Source: Cyanophora paradoxa
Lineage: Eukaryota > Glaucocystophyceae > Cyanophorales > Cyanophoraceae
Assembly: GCA_004431415.1 (NCBI GenBank)
Contig: QPMI01000493.1
Span: forward strand, 1 to 64,000
Direction: 5' to 3'
DNA length: 64,000 nt
Notes under the pieces: generated by a model
The model's database searches: none
Told to the model about the DNA's origin: nothing
The model's input: the letters and a program-made list of their open reading frames with translations, nothing else
Position numbers and translations under genes: made by a program
Shown here: positions 1 through 13,336 of the stretch, one piece after another
How the letters are laid out: every line of letters starts with the position of its first letter
Numbering within the stretch: the first letter of the stretch is position 1

Positions 1-2200
1 GGGCTTGACCCGCTCGGGAGGCCAAGCCCTTGGCCATGGGCCGGCCGGCCGGCCGGCTTGGCTTGGCTTGACCGCGAGGGCCCGGGGCTTGGCTTGGCTT
101 AAGCCGACTTTTTGGCCGGCAAGCCGCACCCCTAGCTCGAAGCTTAAGATGGGGGAAAGCTGCCGAAAGCATGCTGCATCATGGCATGCGCAGCCTGCGC
201 GCGCATGCGGCCGGCAGACTCGAGCTCCGGCAGTCCTCAATGACTCCTCATCTAATCTCACCGTGGCACCATTGAGTCACCGTGGCACCAATTGCAAACT
301 TTGAAAACGTTAACACTAGTACTGTGACAAAAAAGCACCTAGCTAGCTGGAGCCGGCTCGCCCCAACCGTAAACATCCCGGCCCACGTGCACCCGGCTCG
401 AGCGCTAGCCGGCCGCGATCTGCCCCTCGAGCCGGCGAGCCGGCTTGCTCGAGCCGGCTCGTGTGGTTGACGTCACTCAGTGACTGGTCAGCTGTCCGGC
501 TCGAGCCGGTCGGCCCCTCGCCGAGTCGGCTCGGCTCAGAGCTCGAGTCGGCTCAGAGTCCTCAGACTGAGACTCTGCTGCGCATGCAAGGGTCAACAGC
601 TGCAGACTCAGAGTCAGTGCATCATGCATGGCATGACTCAGTGATGCATGCCATGATGCATGGCCGCCGGGCATGCGCATGCGCAGCCTCGAGCTCGGAG
701 CCTCGGACTCCCGGACTGCCGCGCGCAGATCGACTCGAAGAGTCGAAGTGCAGTGCCGCGCCGGCGGTCATGATCAGCGCCGGTCACACCGGCCCGGCGG
801 GTGCCGGGCACTGCCGGCCCAGTGCCGGGCCGTGCATGCCGGCGACCGTCGCCGAGTCGGACGGCCCGGCGACGGGCCGGCGTGCCACTCACTGACTCAG
901 TGAGTCAGCGCCGACTCAGCGGCGACTCAGATCGCGCGGCTGCAGATCATCATGGCATCGGATGATTCGGATCTAGACTGCACTGGTAGAGCTGTGCTCG
1001 CTGGGGGGGGCCGGGCCCAGCGGCCGCTGAAGCCCGGCGAGCGCCGCCCGTCGCTGGCCCGTCGCTGAGGTGGGGGTACCGCCAAAACCTGTCGAAAAAC
1101 TGCTGAAAACCAACCGAAAACCTATCTGTTCCGTTTAGTTTATTTCGTACAAGCTTTTAAGATGCGCGCGTACGCAAATGCAGATTTAATGCTTAGTTCC
1201 GCGAGCCATCTGTCAATTTCTGCGAGATAGAGGCCAGCTGCAGGTTGGGCGAAGCGGAGCGCCTGGATGCTCGAAAACAGTCGAAATTTAGCAAGATTGA
1301 TCGGCTACGCCGACCTACGTCGACCTTCAGATGAGAAAAAAGCGGGATGGAGCTTTTTTTGGCGCCTGTCAGCCATAAAAAAAGCTGAGCGAGGAGGTGT
1401 CGCTGGCGGAAAACGCCAAGCGTAGCGGCCGCTGGAACCTCGCGAGCGAAGCGACCACCAGCGACCACAGCCCTAGACTGCAGTCACACTGACTCAATGA
1501 GTACTAGTACTAGTGCCGCCGCACCTGCAGCCTGGCAGCACTGAGCATCCGCCAGCTGCACTGCGGCAGGCCGATGCCATGATATCGATGATCCCGGGCC
1601 GATGACCTGATTCACCTGAAGCTTCCGAAGTTCTAAACTTGAAAGCACTAGTACTTCCAGCCTGCGAATCTGTGATCTCTCGAAAGTTTGCCAAAGTTGG
1701 ACCGTCCGACGGTCACGTTCAAGCGTGAACTTCAAGCCTTGAAGGCAGCTTCGTGCATATGCATATGATCAAGTCTTCGACCGGTACCGCAGGCAGCTTC
1801 ATGATCGATGATCCGATGATGATCAAGCTTTAAGGCTTCAAGCGCAGGCCTAGCTATAGCCTATATATATATATAGGTCGAGCAACGACTCGCGAAAGCG
1901 GCATACTGGTGCTAGTAGGTTGGAGAAGCTTGATCACCGTACGCGTGCACGGTTGAATGTCGCGAGCCACATGTACATGCACGCCGCGCCGGGCCCGGGG
2001 CCCCGCAGGCTCGCAGCGCGCGCCTGCAGCCAATATCAATGAGGGCTGCAACGCAATCGCGCGAAACGTACGCGTCAACGTTGCGAGGTGCACGTGGCGG
2101 GCCCGCATGCGCAGCTGCAGCTGCAGGTGCGCGTGCAGGATCCCAGGAGGCGCCGCCGGGCCGGCGCCCCGCCAGGGCGGGCCCCGGGCTGCGGGCGCGC
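1..2200. other. Palindrome-rich intergenic spacer
   Basis: No convincing gene is seen. All open frames are short, lack family similarity and overlap one another on both strands. The sequence is unusually dense in 4-8 bp self-complementary words (GCATGC, CTCGAG, GCCGGC, ACTAGT, GATC, AAGCTT), for example around 300-560 and 590-680. An alternating TA run lies at about 1861-1876. The right-hand part grows into the block shared with the other surface-protein arm. Confidence 0.6.
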
Positions 2201-2209
2201 CAGCGCACC

Positions 2210-2741
2210 CGCTGACCCCAGGCCGCCTCAGATTCTCAAGGCGTAAGATAGAAGCGGATCTTCTCATCACGTACGCATGCCGATGTTCCAGCTCCGGGCC
2301 CACGGCCGGCCTTCTCGACCGCAGCTGCAGCCGCGGCCGCGGGCGACGGGCGGCGCAACGTCCGCGCCTGCATGCGCAGACCTAGACCTACGGCCTGCGG
2401 ATGCAGAAGGCACCGAATTCGAACGCGCGGACCCGTACGCGTGCGAGCTCGCCGCGCGGGCACGGCGCCCGCGGCCGCACGCGCATGCACGTGCACATGT
2501 GCACAGTGTGACACGCCGCGTGCGCACGCGTACGCTCAAAACTGCCCGCCCTGTCGACTCTAACTGTGGCCGTCCCGGGGTGGCAGGGACGAGGCCCGGT
2601 CTCAGCTCTGCCGCGGCTCGACGCATTTAATCTTAAGCCATCTCCTTGTCCGCCTGCATGCGGAAGATCTGACACGTGCGTGACCGGGCTTGTTTCGAGA
2701 TCTCTCCAACTCATTTACGCGTCTCTAGAGCCTTCCGGTTG
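2210..2741 (+). promoter_or_regulatory. Upstream/5' UTR block shared by both inverted gene arms
   Basis: This stretch is recognisably similar, in reverse complement, to about 46360-46920. Shared landmarks in order are a CCGCCTCAGA word, a GATGTTCCAGCTCCGGGC word, a GC-rich palindromic stretch, a TTAAGCCATCTCC-like word, CTGCATGCGGAAG, TTTCGAGATCTC and CGTCTCTAGAGCCTTCCGG just before the signal-peptide exon. Conservation outside the coding region in both arms suggests the promoter and 5' UTR were duplicated with the gene. No specific factor site can be named. Confidence 0.55.
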
Positions 2742-2819
2742 GTGCCGCCCGTCCCGTTGCTCCTCATCGTCCTCCTCCTGCGCCCCCTCGCCACTTCCGG
2801 CGCGGCCCGCACTCGCAAG
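2742..2819 (+). pseudogene. Signal-peptide exon of arm A, start codon lost
   Basis: The exon aligns with the first exon of arm B at 46273-46351. It encodes the same hydrophobic leader (core VPLLLIVLLLRPLATSGA) and ends at the same donor (CGCAAG then GTGCG). The arm B start codon ATG is GTG here, at 2742-2744. The exon is also 78 nt instead of 79 because a GGG/CCCCC stretch before the donor is one base shorter, which changes the phase into the next exon. Either lesion alone would prevent normal secretion of an arm A product from this start. An upstream non-AUG start or an alternative first exon cannot be excluded. Confidence 0.7.
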
Positions 2820-2899
2820 GTGCGTTTTGACCTAGCCATACCTAGGCCGCGGCCCGGCGGCCGCCCATCGCCACATAGAGGCTTCAGCTGTCCTTGGCT

Positions 2900-3310
2900 G
2901 TCGACCGTCGGATCTAGCGCCCCTCCCCCCCCCCCCCCCCCCCCCCCGCTCCTCCCCTCCTCCATGCCCCACCTCTCGCCTGGCCTCCCGCCTCTCCTCC
3001 TCCTCAGCGCCGTATGTATCCCACCGCCGTATGCTTCCCCCCCTACCCCCCCCCCCCAACCCCCCCCCACCCAAGAGCGGGCCTCCTGCCTTCTTTCCCC
3101 CTTCCTCCCTCCACGCCAATCCCCCCCCCCCCCCCCCACCCTACCCCACACCGCTTCCACATCCATACCGAACCCCCCTCTCCCTCCCCCTCCCCCTCCA
3201 ACCCGCCCCCCCCCCCCCCGCATCCCCATGTATTGTTTCCCTTTCCTCCCCTTCCCTCCCCTTCCCCACTCTTCTCCCTCTCTTTCCACCCCTCTCTCCC
3301 GGAATCACCG
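2900..3310 (+). repeat. Homopyrimidine tract in arm A intron 1
   Basis: Almost pure C/T sequence with C runs at about 2925-2947, 3046-3056, 3120-3138 and 3205-3219. Arm B has the matching purine-rich (on the + strand) tract at 45740-46240, inside its first intron. In arm A the tract runs straight into the fourth LamG module, so the first three modules were lost within or next to it. The long proline-rich open frames here are translations of low-complexity DNA. Confidence 0.8.
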
Positions 3311-3319
3311 TCTTGCTAC

Positions 3320-6300
3320 ATGCGTTTATCTTGGGCAAAGCGGAACGTTGACCACGAATGACTACATCGATTCTGCGACGTTCACGCTCGGCACGCCATT
3401 CACCCTCAGCTTCTGGTGATTGCGCCTCGCGAGTGAGTATTTGAGTGGAGCGCGCTGAAGCTGCTCTCGGTGCAGGATTATGCTGCAGAGGCCGCCAGTC
3501 ATGTGGACGCGCATCGTAGACTTTGGCTCCGGAGCTCCGCAAGGTAACGGTTTATAGAGTTGATTAACTGCTGTTAACGTTAACGGGCAGACAATTTCGT
3601 TGTGGTGTACTGTCCGATGGCGGCTCCTTCACAGACGGAACGACAGATCCGCTCTAACTTGCTCGGTGCATCTTGATATTCGCTTCTTGCCCAAGCTGAA
3701 AGTCTTGCTGCTTTTCGTAACCTTTGCTTGCTGCCAGCGTCTGCAGGAAAGACTAGCCTGTTGATAAACCTTTACACTGGGGAAGCGTGACTGTTCCGTT
3801 GTTTGTTCCAGGGTACGCTCACACGACGTAGCCATCTTATATTCAATTCCCTTGCTCATTTACATGTGCCCCGTTTTTTATCCGAAGGCGACAACGGATC
3901 CCGTCGATGGACAGTGGCACCATGTCGCGCTTACGATTGCGGATGATGCGATTACGACGTACCTGAATGGAACGCTGCGGCCTCATCGAAAACGGGACGA
4001 GCGTTGCAGTGCAGCCGCTTTGTGGCCGAAGTTGCAGCGTTCGAAGCACTGGATCGCTCGCGGACTGTGGGGCGAGACGGGCGCCGTAGCATCTGCCCTA
4101 TTTGGTTTGCTGCGAGTTATCTGATGAATTCGGCCCATCTTGGTACTCAGCTCCGCTGCAGATTTCAGGATCTATTCCGCGCCCTGGCGCAAGCCCAAGT
4201 TGCGGATGTCCTCGCGGGAAGTGCGACCGCCGCGCCGCTCGAGCAGCGGCTGCGTTTGACGGCTGCGGCAATGTGGTGCGCGATTACGCTGTGTATGCAA
4301 ATGAAACTACTCGCGTGTCGTAAATCGCTCATTACTCTCAGGCGCTGGATTCGAGCGTTGGAGCGACACGCACAGCTCTACGGGACGTCTCTTTGCCGCG
4401 AAGCTGTCCGGCCCCTGTTCGTGTTCCATCGTACGCGTCGACTCTCGTTTCGCGCCGCTCAAAGTTGTGGGCAGCTTTTTCGGTCTTCTTTTGGGAAGCG
4501 CGTGAAAGGCTACGTTGCGTCCCGACGTTCACGCTTGGCTCTCCCTTCAGCGTCTCGTTCTGGGTCAATCCCCGCAAGTCTCAGACCGCATGGGCGTGCG
4601 TGCTCCCTCAGCATCGAACAGCGATTCTGCAAATATTACCGACTACCTGAATCTGAATTCGAATGCATTTCCGCAGGCGCATCTTGGACTTCGAAAGCTC
4701 CGGCGGGTCTGGCTTAAACAGCATTGTCGTCGGTTCCTGCCAAGGCGCCGTCGTGTCCGATCGGACCATCGCCAACGCGCAATCACAGCTCGGTGGATCG
4801 TTTCGTGTTCTTGCAGCCCAACTGGAAACTATCCTGCTAATGAATCGCGCGGGCAGGCAAGGGACGGTGCGCTGAGCCTAATCGTGCTCGCTCACAGCGG
4901 CAGCGCGCTGTCGTCCATCTTGAGCGTTCGGGGCGCCAACGCCATCCCGGTATATAGCCTTTATGTGTTCCTCGGACGACCGCCGACTCTGAACGCCCGC
5001 GCGCTGCAGATTGGGGAGTACTCTCACGTCACTCTGGTCTTCACCGCTGCTGAAACTCTCACCTACCTGTAATCGATTCCTTCATTTGTATGCTGCTGTG
5101 CGCTTATAGTAATCTGCGTTCCTTAGGAACGGTTCCGTCCGGCCTCACTCCAAGACTGGCAATAGGCTCGCGGGCGGTGCCGGGTCCATCCCGCAAGTCG
5201 CGCGCGAGAAGCACTACATCTCCAGGGCCAGCAGGGGAATCGGCATCGCCGACGGATACTCTCCGGTTCGTCTGCGAAAGGCTACTCGGGCGTAACCCGT
5301 TCAAGCTCACAGCGGGCTCCTCTCTCGCCTAGCCTCGCCTCACGCGTATGTATTCGGCTCCTCCAGACTTCGGGTGTACAGTACGCTCTGTCCGCAGTGC
5401 AGGCAGTCGACGTTACCATGGCGTGTGGCCGACGACGCGACGCTCCAACTCCGTTACGCCTCGACGGCTGCAATCAGACGGTACGAGCCGTTGTACAGGT
5501 TCTATCCCTGCGCATCTTACTTGGAGACAGGTCGAAGACCTGTCAGCAATGGGAGGTCCGGATCTATTGTCGGAGACGCAACTCAAATCGGCGGGCAGTG
5601 CCAGCAAAATCTTGCGCCTCCTTCCACATGTGCGCTTCTGGGCGCTTGCAATTTCCCGTCCGCTTTTGCGCGGCACCTTCATTCCGCCAACATGAGCGGC
5701 AGCCCTGGTTTTTGGAGCCAAGCTCCTGCCCAGCAGCACAGTCGAGCAGATGAGCGGTTCCTTGTCGCGCCTTCGTTTGAGCTGGGCGGCCGCTGACGTT
5801 TGCTTCTGGTTCGAGTCCTCTATTATCCACTGGCAACTTCGCAATGTTATTTATATTAATTATTATGTACAATGGGTTCTTGTGTGCGTGCAGGCTACGC
5901 TTCAACGTGAGCCAAGCGAATCCGAGTGCTCTCTCGCGCCTCTTTGATTTCGGCAGCGGAGTTGGGTCGGACAACATTGTGAGTACCCGATCGCGCCCGT
6001 GGCGACGAAAATATTGATTTTCGCCTCGTGTGGCGAACCGGAGATCTTGAGCTTCTGCGGTCCCCGGGTGCAGTCCCTTCGGACTCGGACTGCGAGTGCA
6101 ATCTCGCATTGTTTTCTACAAACGCATATGTACACGCGCCAGTTTAGACATTAACTTTACCATGATAGCGATTTCATGTCAAGCTTGCACAAGCAAGTTG
6201 ACTGATATCGCGCGCACTGCGCAGCCGCACAGAAGGCGGGCTCCGAGACCCTTCTGCTCTCGATGTACGACGGGACCCAGCTGAAGCAGCGAATTCCCCT

Positions 6301-9300
6301 CTTCCTTGCAAACGACAGCATCCCGCGGACGGGTCCTGGCACCACGTCGCGCTGGTTCTGACCCCGGACACGTACTACATGTTCCTCGACGGCGTCCCCC
6401 GCCCAACGCACGGGCTTCGAGCTTCACGCCCGGACGGGCACAGTTCCAAGCGGACCCGGACCACGCACTACGTCGGCGCCGGCTGGCCGGCCGGCTCGGG
6501 GCCGTTCGCGTACGGCGTCGAGCTCGCGGACTTCCGGGTGTACTCTGCGGCGCTCTCGGCGGCCAGGTCGCCGACGGGCGCAAGGCAACGTGCCCGGGAC
6601 CGGCCCCTCTCGAGCTGCACTACAAATTCGACACGTGCGGCGGCACGGTGCGTGCGAGAGCCACTGTCGTCGCCCTGACAAGCGCCGAGGCATCACTTAC
6701 GAGATCGCTCCAGGCGGTGGACTACTCAGGCAAAGGACGGCCGGGAACGATGTACGGGGACCTCGGCCCGTCTGTACAGTGCCCCGTGCCCGCCGCCGGT
6801 GCTTCTCCATCATCTGCCTTTCAATCCTTGCCTCGAGTGGCTTTTGAGGCCTTTCATTTTTGCTCAGGCGCTTATTTCGGAACAAGCGAAATGGAGGCAT
6901 CCCTCTTCAAAGCACAGATACATTGAGGCCCCAGCTTTGCTCTGGGCGCTCCATTATCCTGGACCTATGGTGCGAGCCCTATCACTCTTCGCTTTGTAGC
7001 ACATTGCTGAGATGATTAGACAGGGTCAAAATTCCACGGCAGGCCATAATAAGAACTGGGACCGTATCATGGTACGCTTTATATCTAGTTGTTCTGTCGT
7101 TGCGATTCCTCACTTGGGCATGCGGTCAAACGTGTAAGAATTTGGCTGCGGCAAGGATTGCAATAACATTGTTCGCCAGAGCTCCACCGGTGCGTTGTAG
7201 TACGGTGATTGAACTAATGCGGTTGCAGGTACTGAACTGGTGTCCGCCTGGAGCATCTGCACGCACAGCCACGTGCCATGTGCTTGATGCTTTATTATAT
7301 GTCGCTGTTCCATAGCAAAGGGTCATGATCACGGCTCGCAGAGCACACCAGGCACGACAGGATGGCCTGACGATAGACTGTTCACAACATCTCTGTTGTA
7401 CGAGACGATAGCCTTTAGGACGAACACGCTTTCTCAAAGATGGATACTGGCACCACTGACGTTCGTTGTCACGGATAATGAACTCCGCACGTACCGCAAT
7501 GGCAGCTTCGTGCCACACTTGAGATCGGTCAGGCTGGTCTGTTGGAGCCGCTGTGAACAATAGATTTCAGGCCCTTCCAGTATATTGGAGGCAGCCTCTG
7601 GTGCGCAGAGCCATCTGGACGGGACGCAGAGCCAATGTTTCCATCATTGCTAATTGTTTTCCGACATTTCCAGACACGGAGAGCCCATCTGACGTTTACT
7701 ACTCTGGTGCGCCTTCCTATTCGTGCTCCCTCCAAGCATTCTTATAATTATGTTATATCGCTGGCAGGGTTCCGAATCCATTCCGCGGCGCTGACGGCCG
7801 ACCAAGCCATGGAGGCCTTCATGGGCAGGCAGCCGGCCGCTCCGGTCGAGCTGCACTACAAGCTCGACAGCTGCGGGAGCACGGTGCGCTCGGTTTGGGT
7901 GAGCTTCACGGGTGCGGGCATTGTCGGCTTATTTCGGCTTCCGTGCACGCGCACAGCTCGAAGGCACCCTGTCGGCAAGGACGTGCCCGACTCGAGCGGC
8001 CGGGGCCGCTCCGGCAAGTTCGTCGGCGATATCGCTATGGCCTGCCCCCTCCTACAGAGGGTATCTTTATTCAGCCCCGATGTCGAACGCGATTCGGTTT
8101 CCATTCACTCTCGTACGGCCTCCAGGAATTCGTTTCGGCACAGCGGGAGGGGCCACAGCCCAGAGGTATCTGGACATGAGCGATTTCTTCGCGAGCCGAA
8201 CACTCGTGTATCCTTTCTCTATCGAAGTGAGTCATTCTGTTTCAGTGGCGGAAAATCGCATTTGCATCTTTTGACGCTTTATAGTCTTGGATATATCCAG
8301 AATCAATGCCGGCGGGGTCAACCGATGGTCGATTTTACGCAGCCACTCCATGTCGGGGGTAACCCATACGACTCGGTGGTCCGCGCAGGCTTTCGGCCCT
8401 CTTTTTCGGTGAATTGATACACAACACACGCAGTATTGGTACATGTGCCCGTGCACTCTCGCGAGCTGCTCGTGCCAAGGCCGCGATGGATACTTGGTGA
8501 TACAGAACATCCACACATCTGCCGGTACCGTGCAAGGCCTCCGCGCCGCTTACGGGACGTCTTTCGTGCCGGTCCGAACGATTTGACCCTCGATACGTGA
8601 TACGTCAGTAACAAGCATTCTTGACACCCCTTCTCGGGCATGCATATGTACAGCTCCAGCGCTGGACGCACCTCGTCGTCACGTACAGCGCTCGAGCGGC
8701 GGCAGTCTACTGCACGGCGTACAAGAACGGCTTGCTCGTCGCTACGCAGTCTGTACCGCTTCTGGCATCTATTCAGAGATCCATGGCGTTTGTTGGGCGT
8801 TCTTTCTATAGCTACCCGGTGAGGTCGTTTTTCACAATCCGTTGGCAATGATGATTGCTGCGGCGACCAATCTCCATCTTTGCGCAGCAATATATAGATC
8901 CCTACATTCAGGATGCAACATCGGCGGTGAATATGCCAATAAAACACAGTTCCAGCTCGTGTCCGTGACGCGTACCTATTCGCAGCTTTCGGGTGTACAG
9001 CTCGGAGCTCTCCGCGAGCCAAGTCCGTCTTGCGTACGCTAGCGCGAGCACCCGCTAGCCGGCCGGCGCCCCTCATCGTCGAGTACATGTTCTCCAACTG
9101 TTCTTCTACGGTTCGTTTGCAAACACCCAGAGGCTGATCGATTAGGCGATGCGATTGCGGCACAAAGTCTCACTGCTGCTCAGATAAGCAGGACAGTGCT
9201 CACCACGACCGGCGAGCTTCCTGCGGCCAAAGTTGTAGGAGATGCGAACGTCACTGCCGTGTGTTCCGAAGCCTATTCTGGTCCGAAGCAATCGGTCTTC

Positions 9301-12300
9301 CAGCACCGCACATTTTATCGGCGATTTCCACGGGCCGATGACGGTACTTCTGACGGCGAACTTCACGGCTGGCGTCGGGATCGCGACTCTCGACGCGGCG
9401 TGCGACGCGCCGGGCGCCCAACGGAGGCTACGCGGGGTCCGCTTCTGTGACAGACGCAGACGCGACTGGTGCCGCCGTTCCGTTTCGGTGGAGCTCTCGT
9501 ACGGCGGATCGTACGTCGTTTCCTGCTCCGTGAAAGCGCGAGGCCGCACGGTGGTGTGTCCTTGCCGTCCGCCGTCTTCAACGCCACAGTTCCCCGGTGC
9601 ATGCGCTCAACAGCTCTTTGAGCCGTGCTCAATTGCTGACTGCATACGTGTGCAGGGCAACTCCATCACGGCTCAAAATGCGCTTCTTCCCTCGGCGAAT
9701 ACGGCGCAAGCAACGCATTCTCTCGCGTTGGTGCTTGGCAATCCGTTGACTTCGAGACGCAAATTAATTCCTCCTGCAATTGACGATCGAGATCTCAGGG
9801 AACGCGGTCGATCCGCAGGAGAGCGTTCGGATTGTCTTCGCCGCTCCGCTCGCGAACTATCTCGTGGGCCAGAGGCCTGCGTCTCACCGTCTCGGATTCA
9901 TCACGCGCACCACGTCGGAATACGCGTACTGCGACTTCGATCTAGACAGCAACCGCTGTTCCTTCGTTCAACGGCTCGCCGATGTGCGCCCTCGAAAGTT
10001 GAAGTGTTTCTAGCTATCACTGGCGTGCTGCTTACCCCTTTGCTCGCTTCAGCTGCTGGCAATGCCGAGCCCACTGATTTTGCGTATTCATCCATGACTC
10101 CGGTAACTGCACTCGCGCATTTCCTCTTGTCCAACGCCGCGTGAGCTTGTGTCTCAGTGGCCGGCCAAGGACTGCGACGCTCGCTTCGCACCTGCAAACC
10201 TCACGGCATTCCAGGCACGGAATGAAATTTTAGAAGCGCTAGCTATGGTCAGATTTCAAATCGCCTATCCGCTAGCAGAGCAACTGGCCTTGGACGTTGC
10301 AAGCTTACGCAAACGCAAGCGATCTCGTCGGCTCGACCGTTGCGGCCGTTCTGCGCCCTCCCTCCGACTGCGCTGGGTTCGGCTGCTACTCGCACGCTGC
10401 GCAACGGTGGGCGACCTACGCGTTCGGTGGCTGCGCGACGGCCCCGTACGGGCCCATTCGAAGCTGGCCGGCGGGCCTGTGCTCGGGCGCCAGACCCTAC
10501 GACTTCATGGGCGCAGCCACCGCGTGGACTCACGACTTCCGCCATTTCTACGCCGCCTACGAGCGTACTTTCTACGAAGCAGTGCGTGCTCTTCATACGG
10601 CTAAGCCTGTGTCGATGGAGCCTGTCTGTACGTTGCTGAGCCCCGCCAAAGGTTTCGGGCCTCGCTTCCGCGAGCCCAACGGAAGAGTGCTCAGCGTTTT
10701 TCAGTCACTGCTCTGTTGTTGCATCTTGATTCGACGCAGGTACAACTGGGCTGGAATGCTTGGAATATGAACCTTTTCACCATTTCGGTAAGAAGCAATG
10801 GATTTTAAAAGCGTACGAATTCGTACAAATCTCAATTGTTTAATTCTCAGCCGACGGGAAGCAATGCAAACATCACCGAGCATCGCTCTCGCCACTTCCG
10901 CCTCCAGCCCGAGCTCTTTGGCTTCGCGTGGGCCACTCCGGGCGCCGAGACGTCGTCTGCAGTGGCCTTTGGAAGCCATTTCTTTTACGGTGCGTTCCCT
11001 TCGAGTTTGAATTTTGCATTTCCTTTTCATGTGGACGCTCGTATTCACTGATCATGAGAGCAGGCGCCACGAACTGCCTCGACTTCTACGATGCCGAGCC
11101 GTCCGGCCGTACGTTTGAGGGCAACGAGACGGCAAGCGACGTCAGGCGGGCGTATCCCGACATGACGTCGTTCGACGCGCTCCTTTGCAGGAGCTGCGGT
11201 GAGGCCCGGCTCTTTGATGCTTTGACCTTCTCGTTCTGTACTGAGTGTCTCTTCAGTTCTTCCAGTTCTGGCAGCGCGGGGTCGCTTTCTTCGCTTCTTT
11301 TGCCGTGCTCCAAACAGCAGCAGACCCTCTGTCGTGCCGCTCCTCAAAGTCTGCTCGCTGCCGCTGGGCGTCGCTCTGCTCAAGTTCGACCTGGCGGCAA
11401 TCGCGCCCGCCGGCTTCACCACCTCCGCCGAGTCGGTCTACAAGAGCGTCCCGTGCGTCTTTAATATCCGCTTGCTCGCATTTAGTCGCCATCCGATCGA
11501 CCACCTGCATCAGATGGCCGCAGGAGAACGGCGCCTTCTTTGCCGATTCGTTCCCTGTGGGGCCTCGGTGCAGGCTATGCACGCCGACGGACGCATCGCC
11601 GATGGAGGACCAATCCTATACCACGCCATAGTTCGGTGCGCCTCGATGATATGCGCATCCACCTCGCCCGCCTTCGGTATTCAACTCGCCCCAGGATTCC
11701 TTTTTCCCAAACACATCGGTTGCTGGGACATGCCCCGCTTTGCTCGTGTCGGGCATCTGTGGAGCGCGCGCTGTCGCACACGTGATCGCAATGTTCACGT
11801 GGGAAGTCGACCCGTCACGCTTTGTAGATGCGCCCGTCGGCGTGCGGAGCTTCAACCCTCCTTCCCTGCTCCGTCCACATACCGCACGGCCGTCTTCACG
11901 CACACGGCACCGCGGGTCCTCCGCTCCGAGCAGCTCGCGCTTGCAGACCACTGGATTGTGCTCACTTGCTTTAGACGTGTTTGCGTATGGTCATTCATTA
12001 ACGTCTCAAGCAGGTTCAAAACGAGCGCCCGCTTCATGCTGGATACGGCCACGGGTATCTCGAGGGCCGCTGGGTCGACCCGCCCAACTCAAAGTACAGC
12101 TTCTGGTCACCGGCGATCGTGTCACTCGCGTCCGCAAGGCGAACGCCTTCCAGAGCGGGATGGCCGGCCCGGCAGCAAACATCGACGGCAGTGTTCAGAT
12201 ATACAAGACCGCGGACTGGCGTGGCACAAGGCATGAGTGGACTTCGGTATGCGTGTCGCCCTGTCGCTGTGCTTTGCAAGCTGTCATGATCAGCCGATGA

Positions 12301-13335
12301 GCTGAAATACACAACCTTGCAGGTGGCGGCCGCTGTATACAAGGACGGCAATTTGTAGTGCGTGTTCTGCCCGCTGCATGCTTTGCGACTCGTAAAATCT
12401 AAGGAGCTCTTCGCCGCAGCGTTGTGCAGGAGGTTCACACGCAGGCGAACACGCGTGTCTTCACGTTCGCGTCGGACCGCAAGACGCGGCCGCAATATGT
12501 GCACAGCCGCCGCATGAAGCGGGCCGCCGAGCGAGCTCCCGGCTCCCGGCTCATCCGCCTTGAGAACGTGGACGCCAGTGGGCCATTCAGCAATGCGACT
12601 CACACAAATGTGAAAGTGACCACGATCGTGTCAAACTTCCCGGTTCGCGGCATCTCCCCGGCCCGCCTCGATCGCGACTGACGTTTCATTCAGGCGAACG
12701 TGTTGTACGCAACAGTTGTCGACGACTACTCCAGCGGCCTGATGTTCGAGAACGATCCAAGCGTCCCTTTTTCTGAACTCCCTTGGGTGCGGCCTATGAT
12801 CCGTGTTCCAACAACATTTTCGCGAATTATTAAGACTGATTCGGTGGCCAGGTGGTATTCATCATTTCTGAGCCGGCATGCGCTATTAAGCTGCACTCGC
12901 GCTGCAAACCTGGAACCAGGTGGAACTGGGAGGTGAGGGATTGTCCGTGCTACAGGGCTGGCTCAGGTTGCCTGATTCTCTGCCAGGCTGCCCTCTTCAA
13001 CCGCTCTGTCGCTATCGCCGATCTCTGCGTCGACTTGCCTGCCGGTGCTTTAGTTTGACTAAAATGGCCCTTGTCTTGCCTTGCACGCTGCGACTCAGGT
13101 TTTGCTTGCTTCAGGACGCTACTCGCCGCGAGAAGGCCTCTTACTCGACGAAGATGCCGAGCCGTGCGTGCCGACTCCTCCGCCCAGACTGTGGCTCGCT
13201 CTTCAGCCTCGCGCTAATTCTGGTTTCTGCGACAGCTGTCCGAGTGGAACATTCAGCGGGGCGGGGCCACTGAATGCACCACGTGCAGCGCTGGAACGTC
13301 TTCGACCTCGGCGCTTCGGCTTGCTACGGTGCTCA
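3320..13335 (+). pseudogene. Arm A ectodomain: five LamG modules plus unique block, frame-broken
   Basis: This is a multi-exon stretch homologous to arm B. Each LamG (Laminin_G_3 / concanavalin-A-like) module shows a beta strand ending in FTLGTPFTLSFW, a WHHVAL strand, an NGS/NGT turn and an ADFRVYSAALS-type ending. A linker of the form LxYxFDxCGxxV and DxSGxGxxGxxxGD follows. Modules lie at about 3.3-4.3, 4.4-5.5, 5.5-6.7, 6.7-7.9 and 7.9-9.7 kb. The last is fused to a Thr/Ala-rich domain (core MTVLLTANFTAGVGI, about 9330-9380). From 9.78 to 13.33 kb follows a block with no recognised family, containing segments such as HDFRHFYAAYERTFYEAVRA and GYLEGRWVDPPNSKYSFW. Relative to arm B the frame is broken by single-base losses in G/C runs near 6321, 6402, 6429, 6444, 6566, 6591, 9417, 13263 and 13303. 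Expressed function in this form is unlikely unless these are sequence errors. Confidence 0.75.
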
Positions 13336-13336
13336 G

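Noticed and set aside
2711-3419. Proline-rich (+) and glycine-rich (-) open frames
   Set aside because: They translate a homopyrimidine intron tract; no splice or family support.
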